Shown here one piece after another: positions 35,357-42,712 of a stretch of DNA of 64,000 bases. This stretch comes from Aquisalimonas sp. Its GTDB lineage: Bacteria; Pseudomonadota; Gammaproteobacteria; Nitrococcales; Aquisalimonadaceae. How positions within the stretch are numbered: position 1 is the stretch's first letter; each line of letters opens with the position of its first letter. Where the stretch lies: assembly GCF_007120195.1 (NCBI RefSeq), contig NZ_SKOG01000145.1, forward strand, positions 1 to 64,000. Direction: 5' to 3'. The notes beneath the pieces were generated by a model. It saw only the letters and a program-made list of their open reading frames with translations, searched no databases and was not told where the DNA came from. A program made the position numbers and the translations under genes.

Positions 35357-35393
35357 TGTTTTTGTATGTCGCGACTTCATAGGTGGCTTCGTT

Positions 35394-35702
35394 ATGGACA
35401 AGACGCAGGACACGATCAAATTGCACGGAGGCGGTCCGAATATGCCGGAGGCCAGGGTTCAGCAATCAGCGTTCGATTTTTTGACGCTCACACTCGAAGT
35501 GAACCGGCACTGTATGGACGCTTGGTTCCAGGTGCTTCTATGGCCCTGGGGGTTGCAATGGACGCAACCCGCCGTCCCCGGGGAAAGCGATAATGTTATC
35601 AGACCGACCTTTGGTCGCCCCCAGTTCTGGCGACGACCGGGAGTGGCACCGGTGATCCCCTTTCGCTCCAAAACGAATCCGCGTCAAAGCGGTAGGCCTT
35701 AA
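35394..35702 (+). CDS. Small protein of unknown function, sigma54-like promoter, own terminator
   Basis: 102 aa from the ATG at 35394, with AGGTGG seven bases upstream. I recognise no family. The N-terminus is polar (MDKTQDTIKLHGGG). Residues about 24-53 form a tryptophan-rich hydrophobic or amphipathic segment (FDFLTLTLEVNRHCMDAWFQ, then VLLWPWGLQW). The C-terminus is basic and Pro/Arg-rich. It could bind a membrane or granule surface, but that is speculation. It has a sigma54-like promoter and an intrinsic terminator at 35839-35864, so it should be a monocistronic mRNA of about 500 bases. Confidence 0.7.
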   Translation: MDKTQDTIKLHGGGPNMPEARVQQSAFDFLTLTLEVNRHCMDAWFQVLLWPWGLQWTQPAVPGESDNVIRPTFGRPQFWRRPGVAPVIPFRSKTNPRQSGRP

Positions 35703-36167
35703 GGGGCCTCGCACCGATCCCTGGCGCCGGCATGCTCAAGCCCCCTCGCTGCGTCAGGGTGTCGGGTGTCCATTGCAGTGCCGCGATGGCGCCGCCCCTC
35801 ATCACCTGCAACATGTGTGTCGGCGTGCTTTACACCGCAAGGGGTGCCTAGGGCATCCCTTTTTCATGAGGCTTGACGTCAGCGTGGTCGAATGGACCAC
35901 ACCACCACAAGCGCAATCGCTAATGGCTTGGCAAGCGCCGTGAGGATTCGCGAATGGGTGTGGATCCTCCTGTCGGCATGACTCAGGCCTTCGGTTGAAC
36001 TCGAACATCGGCGCATGCCCGAATAGGCTGACAAAGTGATAGGCTACGTGACGTATTGCGAAAGCCGCGGAAGAGCTGCGAGCGGCGGAAGGGTTGTTTG
36101 TGTCTAGTCAATGGCCGTTCGCCGAGGCCGCGGGTTGAGGCGTCGCCGTGGTTGAGCCGTGGTTCGT
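35703..36167. other. Intergenic region upstream of folA
   Basis: 465 bases with no convincing ORF on either strand. The first 136 bases would be a 3' untranslated region ending in the terminator at 35839-35864. Beyond it I note a GTGGTC-GAATG-GACCAC inverted repeat (35884-35900) and no clear -10/-35 pair for folA. Confidence 0.55.
35839..35864 (+). terminator. Intrinsic terminator of the small gene at 35.4 kb
   Basis: GGGGTGCC-TAG-GGCATCCC forms an eight-pair stem with one G-U pair. It is flanked by AA on the left and followed by TTTTT on the right. It is the clearest intrinsic terminator in the window. Confidence 0.72.
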
Positions 36168-36650
36168 ATGATTTCCATGATTGCCGCACTCACGCCGGGT
36201 TACGTCATCGGCCAGGGGAACGATCTGCCCTGGCGCATCCCCGATGATCTGCGTCACTTCAAACGCTCGACCCTCTGCAAACCGGTCATCATGGGTCGCC
36301 GTAACTATCGAGCCATCGGCCGGCCGTTACCGCACCGGCAGAACATCGTCATGAGCCGTCAGCCCGATTTCCAGGCCCCCGGCTGCCAAGTGGTTGGCGA
36401 CGCGCAAGCGGCGCTGGAGGCCACCGCAGAGGCACCCGAGATCATGATCATCGGCGGAGCCGAGATCTACCGCGTGTTTCTGCCGCGGGCGGACCGCCTG
36501 TATCTCACTTGGGTGGCCACCGAGCTTGTCGGCGACACCTGGTTTCCGAAGTTCGACCCCGAACTGTGGACCGTCACCGCCGAGCACTGGCAACCTGCCG
36601 GGGAGGGCACCCCCTACCCTCTGCATTTTCAGACGCTGGACCGCCGATAG
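36168..36650 (+). CDS. folA: Dihydrofolate reductase
   Basis: 160 aa from the ATG at 36168 (MISMIAALTPGYVIGQGNDLPWRIPDDLRHF). NADPH-dependent reduction of DHF to THF. The catalytic acidic residue lies in PDDLRHFK, with KPVIMGRRNYRAIGRPLP and IMIIGGAEIYRVFLPRADRLYLTWV downstream. In Pseudomonas-type genomes folA directly follows thyA; here about 3 kb separate them. No strong ribosome site is visible, and ATG 36177 is an alternative. Confidence 0.95.
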   Translation: MISMIAALTPGYVIGQGNDLPWRIPDDLRHFKRSTLCKPVIMGRRNYRAIGRPLPHRQNIVMSRQPDFQAPGCQVVGDAQAALEATAEAPEIMIIGGAEIYRVFLPRADRLYLTWVATELVGDTWFPKFDPELWTVTAEHWQPAGEGTPYPLHFQTLDRR

Positions 36651-36704
36651 GGGCGCGCGCACCGGGACACCATCGGCGGCGGGTGCACAAGCAGAATAAA
36701 GTGA

Positions 36705-36721
36705 TACAATAGCTGTACAAT
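36705..36721 (+). promoter_or_regulatory. Promoter region of the MerR-phr operon with two TACAAT boxes
   Basis: Two TACAAT hexamers at 36705-36710 and 36716-36721 lie 11 bases apart, one helical turn. The second overlaps a TGTACA palindrome (36714-36719). Either could be a -10 box, but neither has a recognisable -35 at 16-18 bases. That would fit a promoter needing an activator or alternative sigma factor, or a regulator operator over the -10 region. Confidence 0.4.
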
Positions 36722-36763
36722 CGGCGTGGCGATTCACCGCGGCGGCCCACAGGAGTGAGCGCA

Positions 36764-37660
36764 TTGAGTAAAGGGCTTTACCCGATACGAACCATTTCAT
36801 CCATGACGGGGGTGAATCCGGTGACGCTGAGGGCCTGGGAGCGCCGCTACGGACTGATCCGCCCGGAGCGAACACCAAAAGGGCATCGTCTCTACACAGA
36901 GCGCGACATTGACCGCATCAAACAGATCCTTGTCCTCCTCGACCGCGGTATCCCCATCAGTCAGGCCCGCCAGGTGCTTGACGCGCACGAGCCCACCACC
37001 CCGGAACCCCACACCGGCGCAGGCACCACAGAGGCGGACGAGGATGTCTGGAGCGGGTTTTTGACACACATGCGCACGGCGGCAAGCGTCTACGATGACC
37101 AGACGCTCGACGAGGTGCTCGACGAGGCGCTGTCGTTATTCCCGGCGATCCAGGTGCAGCGGCGCCTCCTGGCGCCCCTTCACCGACGCCTCGCCGCTGC
37201 CGAGAGCGCGGACGACCGCGCCGTGCATGCATTCTTACTCGGGTGGCTGCGCACTGTGCTGTCCACCCGCTTACACCACCGCAGCCGCCGGGCCACGGGT
37301 CCGCGTTTGCTCATCGCCAGCCAGGACACCCCGGGGGACGACATTCCCTTGCTGCTGCTGGCGCTGGAAGCCATTGAACGCGGCTACCGCACGCTGCTGC
37401 TCGCCGGGAGCGTATCCGGCGAGGCGCTGAGCGCGGCGGCCCGTGACAGCGGCCCCGAGGGGTTGCTGCTGTGGAGCGAACAGCACGCGCCGCCTGGCGG
37501 GGTCTCTGCACCCGCGGTGCCGGAGGGGTTACCGGTATTCCTGGCCGGCGCCGCCGCGCAGTGGCGCCTGAACGCCACCAACACCACGGCCCTGGAAGGG
37601 GACACCGCGCAAATGCTCGATGGTGTCGACGCCCGCTATCGCGGCTGTCATACCGTATGA
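36764..37660 (+). CDS. MerR-family regulator of the LitR/CarH type
   Basis: 298 aa from the TTG at 36764, which has AGGAG eight bases upstream; the ORF-track GTG at 36755 overlaps that site. The N-terminal MerR helix-turn-helix is clear: YPIRTISSMTGVNPVTLRAWERRYGLIRPERTPKGHRLY. Residues about 95-180 resemble the helical cap of B12-sensing LitR/CarH regulators, and the rest resembles a cobalamin-binding Rossmann domain. The DxHxxG cobalamin-ligand motif is absent, and the Wx9EH cap motif reads W-x9-HH. It overlaps the photolyase gene by four bases, the usual partner of light-sensing LitR proteins. Confidence 0.82.
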   Translation: MSKGLYPIRTISSMTGVNPVTLRAWERRYGLIRPERTPKGHRLYTERDIDRIKQILVLLDRGIPISQARQVLDAHEPTTPEPHTGAGTTEADEDVWSGFLTHMRTAASVYDDQTLDEVLDEALSLFPAIQVQRRLLAPLHRRLAAAESADDRAVHAFLLGWLRTVLSTRLHHRSRRATGPRLLIASQDTPGDDIPLLLLALEAIERGYRTLLLAGSVSGEALSAAARDSGPEGLLLWSEQHAPPGGVSAPAVPEGLPVFLAGAAAQWRLNATNTTALEGDTAQMLDGVDARYRGCHTV

Positions 37661-39081
37661 CACCGGTGGTGGTGTGGTTTCGCCGCGACCTGCGCCTCGC
37701 AGACAATCCAGCGCTGTGCGCCGCTGCCCAGGCAGGGCCTGTCCTTCCCGTCTACATTCACGCGCCGGAAGAGGAGCAACCCTGGCCCCCCGGCGGCGCC
37801 AGCCGCTGGTGGCTGCACCACAGCCTGATTGCCTTGGAGCGAAGCCTGGCTGAATACGCTCTGCCACTGATTACCCTGCGCGCCCCATGCAGCCTGGACG
37901 CCCTGCGGCGCGTCATCCGTGACACGGGCGCCCAACAGGTCGTCTGGAACCGGCTCTACGACCCGGCCATCACCGCGCGGGACAGCGCCATCAAAGAGAG
38001 CCTCCACAGTGAGGGGATCAATGCGAACAGCTACAACGGCGCTCTGTTATGCGAGCCTTGGGAGGTGGGCAAGGTTAGCGGCGGTCACTACAAGACTTAC
38101 ACCCCGTTCTGGCGCACGCTGCGCCGGCTGGTGAATCCCGCAAAGCCCCTGCGCGTGCCCGAGGTGCAACGGCCGGATAGCATCCCGGAACATGTCACCG
38201 TCGCCGATCTGGCGCTGCTGCCCCGCATCCCCTGGGACCGCGGTTTTCATCCCGTATGGTCACCCGGCGAGGCCGGTGCCCTGCAGCGCTTGAGCACCTT
38301 TCTGGCGGACCGCTTGCGTGGCTACGGCAATAACCGTGAGCTGCCTGCAGTTGCCGGCACGTCCGGTTTGTCGCCGCACTTGCATCACGGCGAGATCAGC
38401 CCGCGCCAAATCTGGACGGCAACGCAATCAGCCGCTGCGGCCGGCGAAGGCGATGACGCCGAGACCTATTTGAGCGAACTCGCCTGGCGCGAATTCGGCC
38501 ATCACCTGCTGTTCCATTATCCGGACATGCCGCACGACCCCATCGATACGCGCTTTCGGGCATTCCCCTGGAGCGCACACGCCGAAGAGGCCCTGGTGGC
38601 CTGGCGCGCGGGCCGCACTGGCATCCCCATTGTGGATGCCGGCATGCGCGAGCTCTGGACCACCGGCTGGATGCACAACCGCCTGCGTATGGTCGTGGGC
38701 TCGCTGCTTACCAAGAACCTGCGCGTTCCTTGGCAGCTGGGCGAGGCCTGGTTCTGGGATACCCTGGTGGACGCCGATCTCGCCAACAACAGCATGGGCT
38801 GGCAATGGATCCAAGGCTGTGGCGCCGACGCCGCGCCCTACTTCCGCATCTTCAACCCCGTGCGCCAGGGCCAACGCTTTGACCCCGACGGCGCCTACGT
38901 GCGCCGGTGGCTGCCCGAGCTCGCACACCTGCCGGCGCGGCACATCCACGCGCCTTGGCAGGCGCCGCCGGGCGTCCTCCACCAGGCGGGCGTACGCCTT
39001 GGTCGCACCTACCCCCGGCCCACTGTGGACCTGGCGGCGTCGCGAAAGGAGGCGCTGGAGGCATATCGCGCCATCCGGTGA
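37657..39081 (+). CDS. phr: Deoxyribodipyrimidine photolyase (CPD class I)
   Basis: 474 aa from the ATG at 37657, which overlaps the regulator's stop. The antenna domain begins [22 protein letters not shown]. The FAD domain includes [71 protein letters not shown] and the electron-transfer tryptophans in [25 protein letters not shown]. It repairs cyclobutane pyrimidine dimers with blue light. Coupling to a LitR-like regulator suggests light-induced expression. Confidence 0.95.
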   Translation: MTPVVVWFRRDLRLADNPALCAAAQAGPVLPVYIHAPEEEQPWPPGGASRWWLHHSLIALERSLAEYALPLITLRAPCSLDALRRVIRDTGAQQVVWNRLYDPAITARDSAIKESLHSEGINANSYNGALLCEPWEVGKVSGGHYKTYTPFWRTLRRLVNPAKPLRVPEVQRPDSIPEHVTVADLALLPRIPWDRGFHPVWSPGEAGALQRLSTFLADRLRGYGNNRELPAVAGTSGLSPHLHHGEISPRQIWTATQSAAAAGEGDDAETYLSELAWREFGHHLLFHYPDMPHDPIDTRFRAFPWSAHAEEALVAWRAGRTGIPIVDAGMRELWTTGWMHNRLRMVVGSLLTKNLRVPWQLGEAWFWDTLVDADLANNSMGWQWIQGCGADAAPYFRIFNPVRQGQRFDPDGAYVRRWLPELAHLPARHIHAPWQAPPGVLHQAGVRLGRTYPRPTVDLAASRKEALEAYRAIR

Positions 39082-39157
39082 CCTACGGCAACCTTGGCGG
39101 ACCCCACGGCGGTTCCGGTATGATTTGCAAGCAGTCGCCCCTGAGTGGACCCCTGCC

Positions 39158-40054
39158 ATGACGCAGCCGCCCGCGAGGCTCTACGAGACCACACTGCAGA
39201 GCCTGCCCATGGTCCGGCGGGGCAAAGTGCGCGACATCTACGCCGTCGGCGACGATCACCTGCTGATCGTCGCCACCGACCGGCTGTCGGCCTTCGACGT
39301 CGTGCTGCCGGACCCGGTGCCCGGCAAAGGCGCTGTGCTGACGCGGGTCTCCAGTTTCTGGTTCCGCCGGCTCCGCTCCATAATTCCGAACCATATGGCG
39401 GCCGTTCCCCTGGCGGACGCGGTGCCGGACCGGGCAGACCGAGACCAGGTGGAGGGCCGCGCCGTGGTCGTGCGCCGGTTACGCCCGCTGCCGGTGGAGG
39501 CCATCGTGCGCGGCTACCTCAGCGGCTCGGGCTGGAAGGACTACCAGCGCAGTGGCGTGGTGTGCGGGATCCGCCTGCCCGATGGGCTGCGGCAGGCCGA
39601 ACAACTGCCCGAACCCATTTACACGCCCTCGACCAAGGCCGCCGTGGGCGACCACGATGAAAACGTCGCCTTCGACGTCACGGTGGAGGCCCTAGGTCAG
39701 CCGCTGGCCGAGCGGCTGCGTGCGGTATCTCTGCAGCTCTACCGTGAGGCGGCCGCCTACGCCGCCTCCCGCGGCATCATTATCGCCGATACCAAGTTCG
39801 AGTTCGGCCTGGATGAGAACGATCAAGCGACGCTCATCGACGAGGCCCTGACCCCGGACTCCTCGCGATTCTGGCCGGCGAGCGAGTACCGTGTCGGCAC
39901 CTCGCCCCCCAGTTTCGACAAGCAGTTCGTGCGGGATTACCTGGAGACGCTCGATTGGGACAAGACCGCGCCCGGCCCGCGGTTGCCGGAGGAAATTATC
40001 CGCAAGACAGCGGCCAAGTACCGGGAGGCGCAACGGTTGTTGGTGGGGGAATAG
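39158..40054 (+). CDS. purC: SAICAR synthase
   Basis: 298 aa from the ATG at 39158; upstream ORF sequence overlaps phr out of frame. It adds aspartate to CAIR in purine synthesis. Motifs: [47 protein letters not shown], and [14 protein letters not shown] with [14 protein letters not shown]. This is the longer, yeast-like PurC form. It converges on pgk across a 378-base gap holding a large inverted-repeat element. Confidence 0.95.
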   Translation: MTQPPARLYETTLQSLPMVRRGKVRDIYAVGDDHLLIVATDRLSAFDVVLPDPVPGKGAVLTRVSSFWFRRLRSIIPNHMAAVPLADAVPDRADRDQVEGRAVVVRRLRPLPVEAIVRGYLSGSGWKDYQRSGVVCGIRLPDGLRQAEQLPEPIYTPSTKAAVGDHDENVAFDVTVEALGQPLAERLRAVSLQLYREAAAYAASRGIIIADTKFEFGLDENDQATLIDEALTPDSSRFWPASEYRVGTSPPSFDKQFVRDYLETLDWDKTAPGPRLPEEIIRKTAAKYREAQRLLVGE

Positions 40055-40138
40055 CGGGCGCCACGGACGTCGCAGCACCGTCAGCGCGATCAGTTTGGCG
40101 GCGGATCATGCCCGGATCATATGCACGAATCATGGAGG

Positions 40139-40336
40139 GGTCGTTCGGTAGCGGGGGTGTCCGGGGTGGGCTCCGGCGCTTCGCCTTTTTCCGTCCCTCC
40201 GGCCTGGCCGGCTTACAGCACATCCCTGTGCTGGGCGCCGGTGGCCGCATCCCTGCGACCACCCTTCGGGCCGGACGGCCTGCGGGCCGGAGCTCCGCGA
40301 GTCGCCCACCCCGGACACCCCCGCTACCGAACGACC
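40139..40336. repeat. 198-bp element with perfect 33-bp terminal inverted repeats
   Basis: The left arm (40139-40171) begins GGTCGTTCGGTAGCGG and the right arm (40304-40336) is its exact 33-base reverse complement. The 132-base interior has its own perfect hairpin CAGCACA-TCCC-TGTGCTG (40216-40233) flanked by GGCCGGC/GCCGG. It encodes nothing. It resembles a MITE or another non-autonomous palindromic element; no transposase or clear target duplication is visible. As RNA it could fold into a long hairpin ending transcripts from both sides. Confidence 0.8.
40175..40190 (+). terminator. Candidate terminator for purC inside the inverted-repeat element
   Basis: GGCG-CTT-CGCC followed by TTTTT lies just inside the left arm of the 198-bp element, about 120 bases after the purC stop. 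The stem is short but fully GC and has a proper T-tract. Confidence 0.4.
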
Positions 40337-40432
40337 GGCTTTGATGGACATGGTGCCTTCGTTCAAATGGTGGTACGGCCACGTAGACATCCTGATCCGC
40401 TGCCAAACCGATCGCGGCGACAGCACCCAGCA

Positions 40433-41614
40433 TCACACGGCGGCCCGTTCCTCGAGAATCGCCACCGCCGGCAGCACTTTACCTTCCAGGAACTCCAGAA
40501 ACGCCCCGCCCCCGGTGGAGATGTAGGAGATCCGGTCAGCAACGCCGTACCGCGCCACGGCGGCCAGGGTGTCGCCACCGCCGGCGATGGAGAAGGCGTC
40601 GCTCGCGGCGATGGCCTCGCTCACGGCACGGGTGCCGCCGCCGAACTGCTCGAACTCAAACATGCCGAGGGGGCCGTTCCAGACGACGGTGCCGGCCTGC
40701 CGCAGCAGGGTCGCATAGTGAGCCGCGGTCTGCGGGCCGATATCGAGGATCAGGTCGTCATCGTCCACCTGATCGACGCCCTTGGTGGTGGCCTCGGCGT
40801 CCTCGGCGCAAGTCTTGGCAGTGACCACGTCCGTGGGTACCGGAATCTCGCCACCCCGGGCGCGGGCAGCGTCCATCAGGCGCTTCGCCTCGTCCACCAA
40901 GGCCGCCTCGTACAGGGAGTTGCCGACGGGGTGCCCGGCGGCGGCGATAAAGGTGTTGGCGATGCCGCCACCGACGATGAGCTGATCCACCACGCCGGAG
41001 AGGGATCGCAGCACCGTGAGCTTGGTGGAGACCTTGGAGCCGCCGACGATGGCGATCATGGGACGCTCCGGGGCCTCCAGGGCCTTGCCCAGGGCATCCA
41101 GCTCCGCGACCAGCAGCGGGCCGGCGCAGGCCACCGGAGCGTACCGCGCGACGCCGTGGGTCGAGGCCTGGGCGCGGTGGGCCGTGCCGAAGGCGTCCAT
41201 GACAAAGACGTCGCACAGGGCGGCCATGCGCTGCGCCAGGGCATCGTCATTGGCCTTCTCGCCGGTGATAAAGCGCACGTTCTCGCACAACACCAACTCA
41301 CCGTTCTCCAGGGCAACGCCGTCGAGCCAGTCCGTGGCCAGCCGCACGGGCTGGCCCAGCAGCGCACCCAGACGCTCCGCCACGGGTGCCAGCGAAGCCG
41401 CGGGATCCGGCACCCCCTCCTTGGGCCGACCGAGATGGCTCATGAGCATCACCCGCGCGCCGGCGTCGAGGGCATGGCGGATCGTCGTCAGGCAGGCGCG
41501 CAAGCGCGTGTCGTCGCTGACGCGCCCGCCAGCGTCGACGGGCACGTTGAGGTCTTGTCGAATCAGGACGCGCTTGCCGGCCAGATCGAGGTCGGTCATG
41601 CGGAGCACGGGCAT
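40433..41614 (-). CDS. pgk: Phosphoglycerate kinase
   Basis: 393 aa. It transfers phosphate between 1,3-bisphosphoglycerate and ADP. Motifs: [15 protein letters not shown] (RVDxNVP region), [43 protein letters not shown], and the nucleotide-binding [18 protein letters not shown] precedes the ATG by about eight bases. It is the last gene of tkt-epd-pgk, the order known from Pseudomonas. Confidence 0.96.
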   Translation of the reverse strand: MPVLRMTDLDLAGKRVLIRQDLNVPVDAGGRVSDDTRLRACLTTIRHALDAGARVMLMSHLGRPKEGVPDPAASLAPVAERLGALLGQPVRLATDWLDGVALENGELVLCENVRFITGEKANDDALAQRMAALCDVFVMDAFGTAHRAQASTHGVARYAPVACAGPLLVAELDALGKALEAPERPMIAIVGGSKVSTKLTVLRSLSGVVDQLIVGGGIANTFIAAAGHPVGNSLYEAALVDEAKRLMDAARARGGEIPVPTDVVTAKTCAEDAEATTKGVDQVDDDDLILDIGPQTAAHYATLLRQAGTVVWNGPLGMFEFEQFGGGTRAVSEAIAASDAFSIAGGGDTLAAVARYGVADRISYISTGGGAFLEFLEGKVLPAVAILEERAAV

Positions 41615-41694
41615 CGGTCATTTCCTTCCAGGTTGCGGTAACACAGGCCAAAGTTCGCCGGGCCAAAGCGCGAAGCGCTGGCGCCTGGCCGGAC

Positions 41695-42711
41695 TCAGCA
41701 CGCCATGCACCAGCGTTCCGCCACGTCGAGCATGCGGTTGGCGAACCCCCATTCATTATCAAACCAGAGCATCAGGTGGGCGAGATCGCCACTGACCCGC
41801 GTCTGCGTTCCGTCGACGATGCCGGAGCGCGGATCGTGGTTAAAATCACACGAGGCATGGGGTTGCTCGCTGTAACCCAGAACGCCTGCGAGCGAGCCCT
41901 CCGCGGCGTCATGGAACAGCGCGTTGAGCGCCTGCACATCGCCTCGGGCGCGCAGCTGCAGGCTCACATCCATGGCCGAGACATTGAGGGTGGGCACGCG
42001 CAGGTGCTGGGCATGAATGCGCCCGGCCATCTCCGGCATGAACCGCTCGATCCCGCGGGCGAGCCCGGTGGAGACGGGCACGATGGAACCCAGTGCCGAG
42101 CGGGTGCGCCGCAGGTCCCGGGCGTGGTAGCCGTCCACCAGCGGCTGGTCGTTCATCACCGAATGCACGGTGGTGACGCTTGCCGCCTCAACGCCGAAGT
42201 GATCCTGCATCACACGCAGCACTGGCAGCAGGCAGTTAGTGCTGCACGAGGCGTTGGAGACCAGCCGCTGCCCTGGGCCCAGGGCAGCGCCGTTCACGCC
42301 CAGGACCACCGTGAGATCCACGTCCAAGGCATCGCGCATGGGATGGGCGATCAACAGCCGCGGTGCGCCGGCGCCCAGGTGGCGCTCTGCCTCCACCCGC
42401 TCATCAAAACTGCCCGAGCACTCCAGGACCAGATCCACCCGGTGCGCCGACCAGTTCGCCCCCTCCGCGTCCCGGGCATGGCTGACGCTGATGCGGTCAC
42501 CGTCGACCAGCAGATCGCGCCCATCCACGCTCACGGCACCCGGGAACGGGCCGTGGGTTGAGTCGTAGCGGGTGAGATAGGCGATGCTCTCCAGGTCGGC
42601 GGGCTCATTGATCGCCACGATGGCCATGCGGTCCCTGCGCGCACCTTCGTGCAGCGCCCGGAGGATGCAGCGCCCGATCCGGCCGTAGCCGTTGATCGCC
42701 AGGCGCAGCAC
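41695..42711 (-). CDS. epd: D-erythrose-4-phosphate dehydrogenase (GAPDH family)
   Basis: 338 aa. It oxidises erythrose-4-P to 4-phosphoerythronate, the first PLP-pathway step. The fold is GAPDH-like (AINGYGRIGR, catalytic cysteine in SNASCSTNCLLP). HSVMNDQPLVDGYHARDLRRTRSALGSIVP and the C-terminal VDGTQTRVSGD...WGFANRMLD match Epd better than GapA. Serine replaces the usual threonine after the catalytic Cys. The GTG start has GGGGAG five bases upstream, within the end of tkt. Neighbouring tkt supplies its substrate; it could also act as a glycolytic GAPDH, since no other GAPDH is in view. Confidence 0.87.
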   Translation of the reverse strand: MLRLAINGYGRIGRCILRALHEGARRDRMAIVAINEPADLESIAYLTRYDSTHGPFPGAVSVDGRDLLVDGDRISVSHARDAEGANWSAHRVDLVLECSGSFDERVEAERHLGAGAPRLLIAHPMRDALDVDLTVVLGVNGAALGPGQRLVSNASCSTNCLLPVLRVMQDHFGVEAASVTTVHSVMNDQPLVDGYHARDLRRTRSALGSIVPVSTGLARGIERFMPEMAGRIHAQHLRVPTLNVSAMDVSLQLRARGDVQALNALFHDAAEGSLAGVLGYSEQPHASCDFNHDPRSGIVDGTQTRVSGDLAHLMLWFDNEWGFANRMLDVAERWCMAC

Positions 42712-42712
42712 A

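Larger units (their letters stand above)
40055..40432. other. Convergent intergenic region purC/pgk
   Basis: 378 bases without a gene. At the left, GATCAT or AATCAT recurs three times in 30 bases (about 40104-40133). The centre is the 198-bp inverted-repeat element at 40139-40336. The remaining 96 bases to the pgk stop hold nothing I can name. Confidence 0.6.

Noticed and set aside
36696-36737. Published-style LitR operator (TRTACA-N12-TGTAYA)
   Set aside because: TGTACA is present once, but no partner half-site lies 12 bases away on either side.
39093-39124. Sigma70 promoter for purC (TTGGCG...TATGAT)
   Set aside because: The -10 is good but the spacer is about 19 bases and the -35 weak; not reliable enough to annotate.
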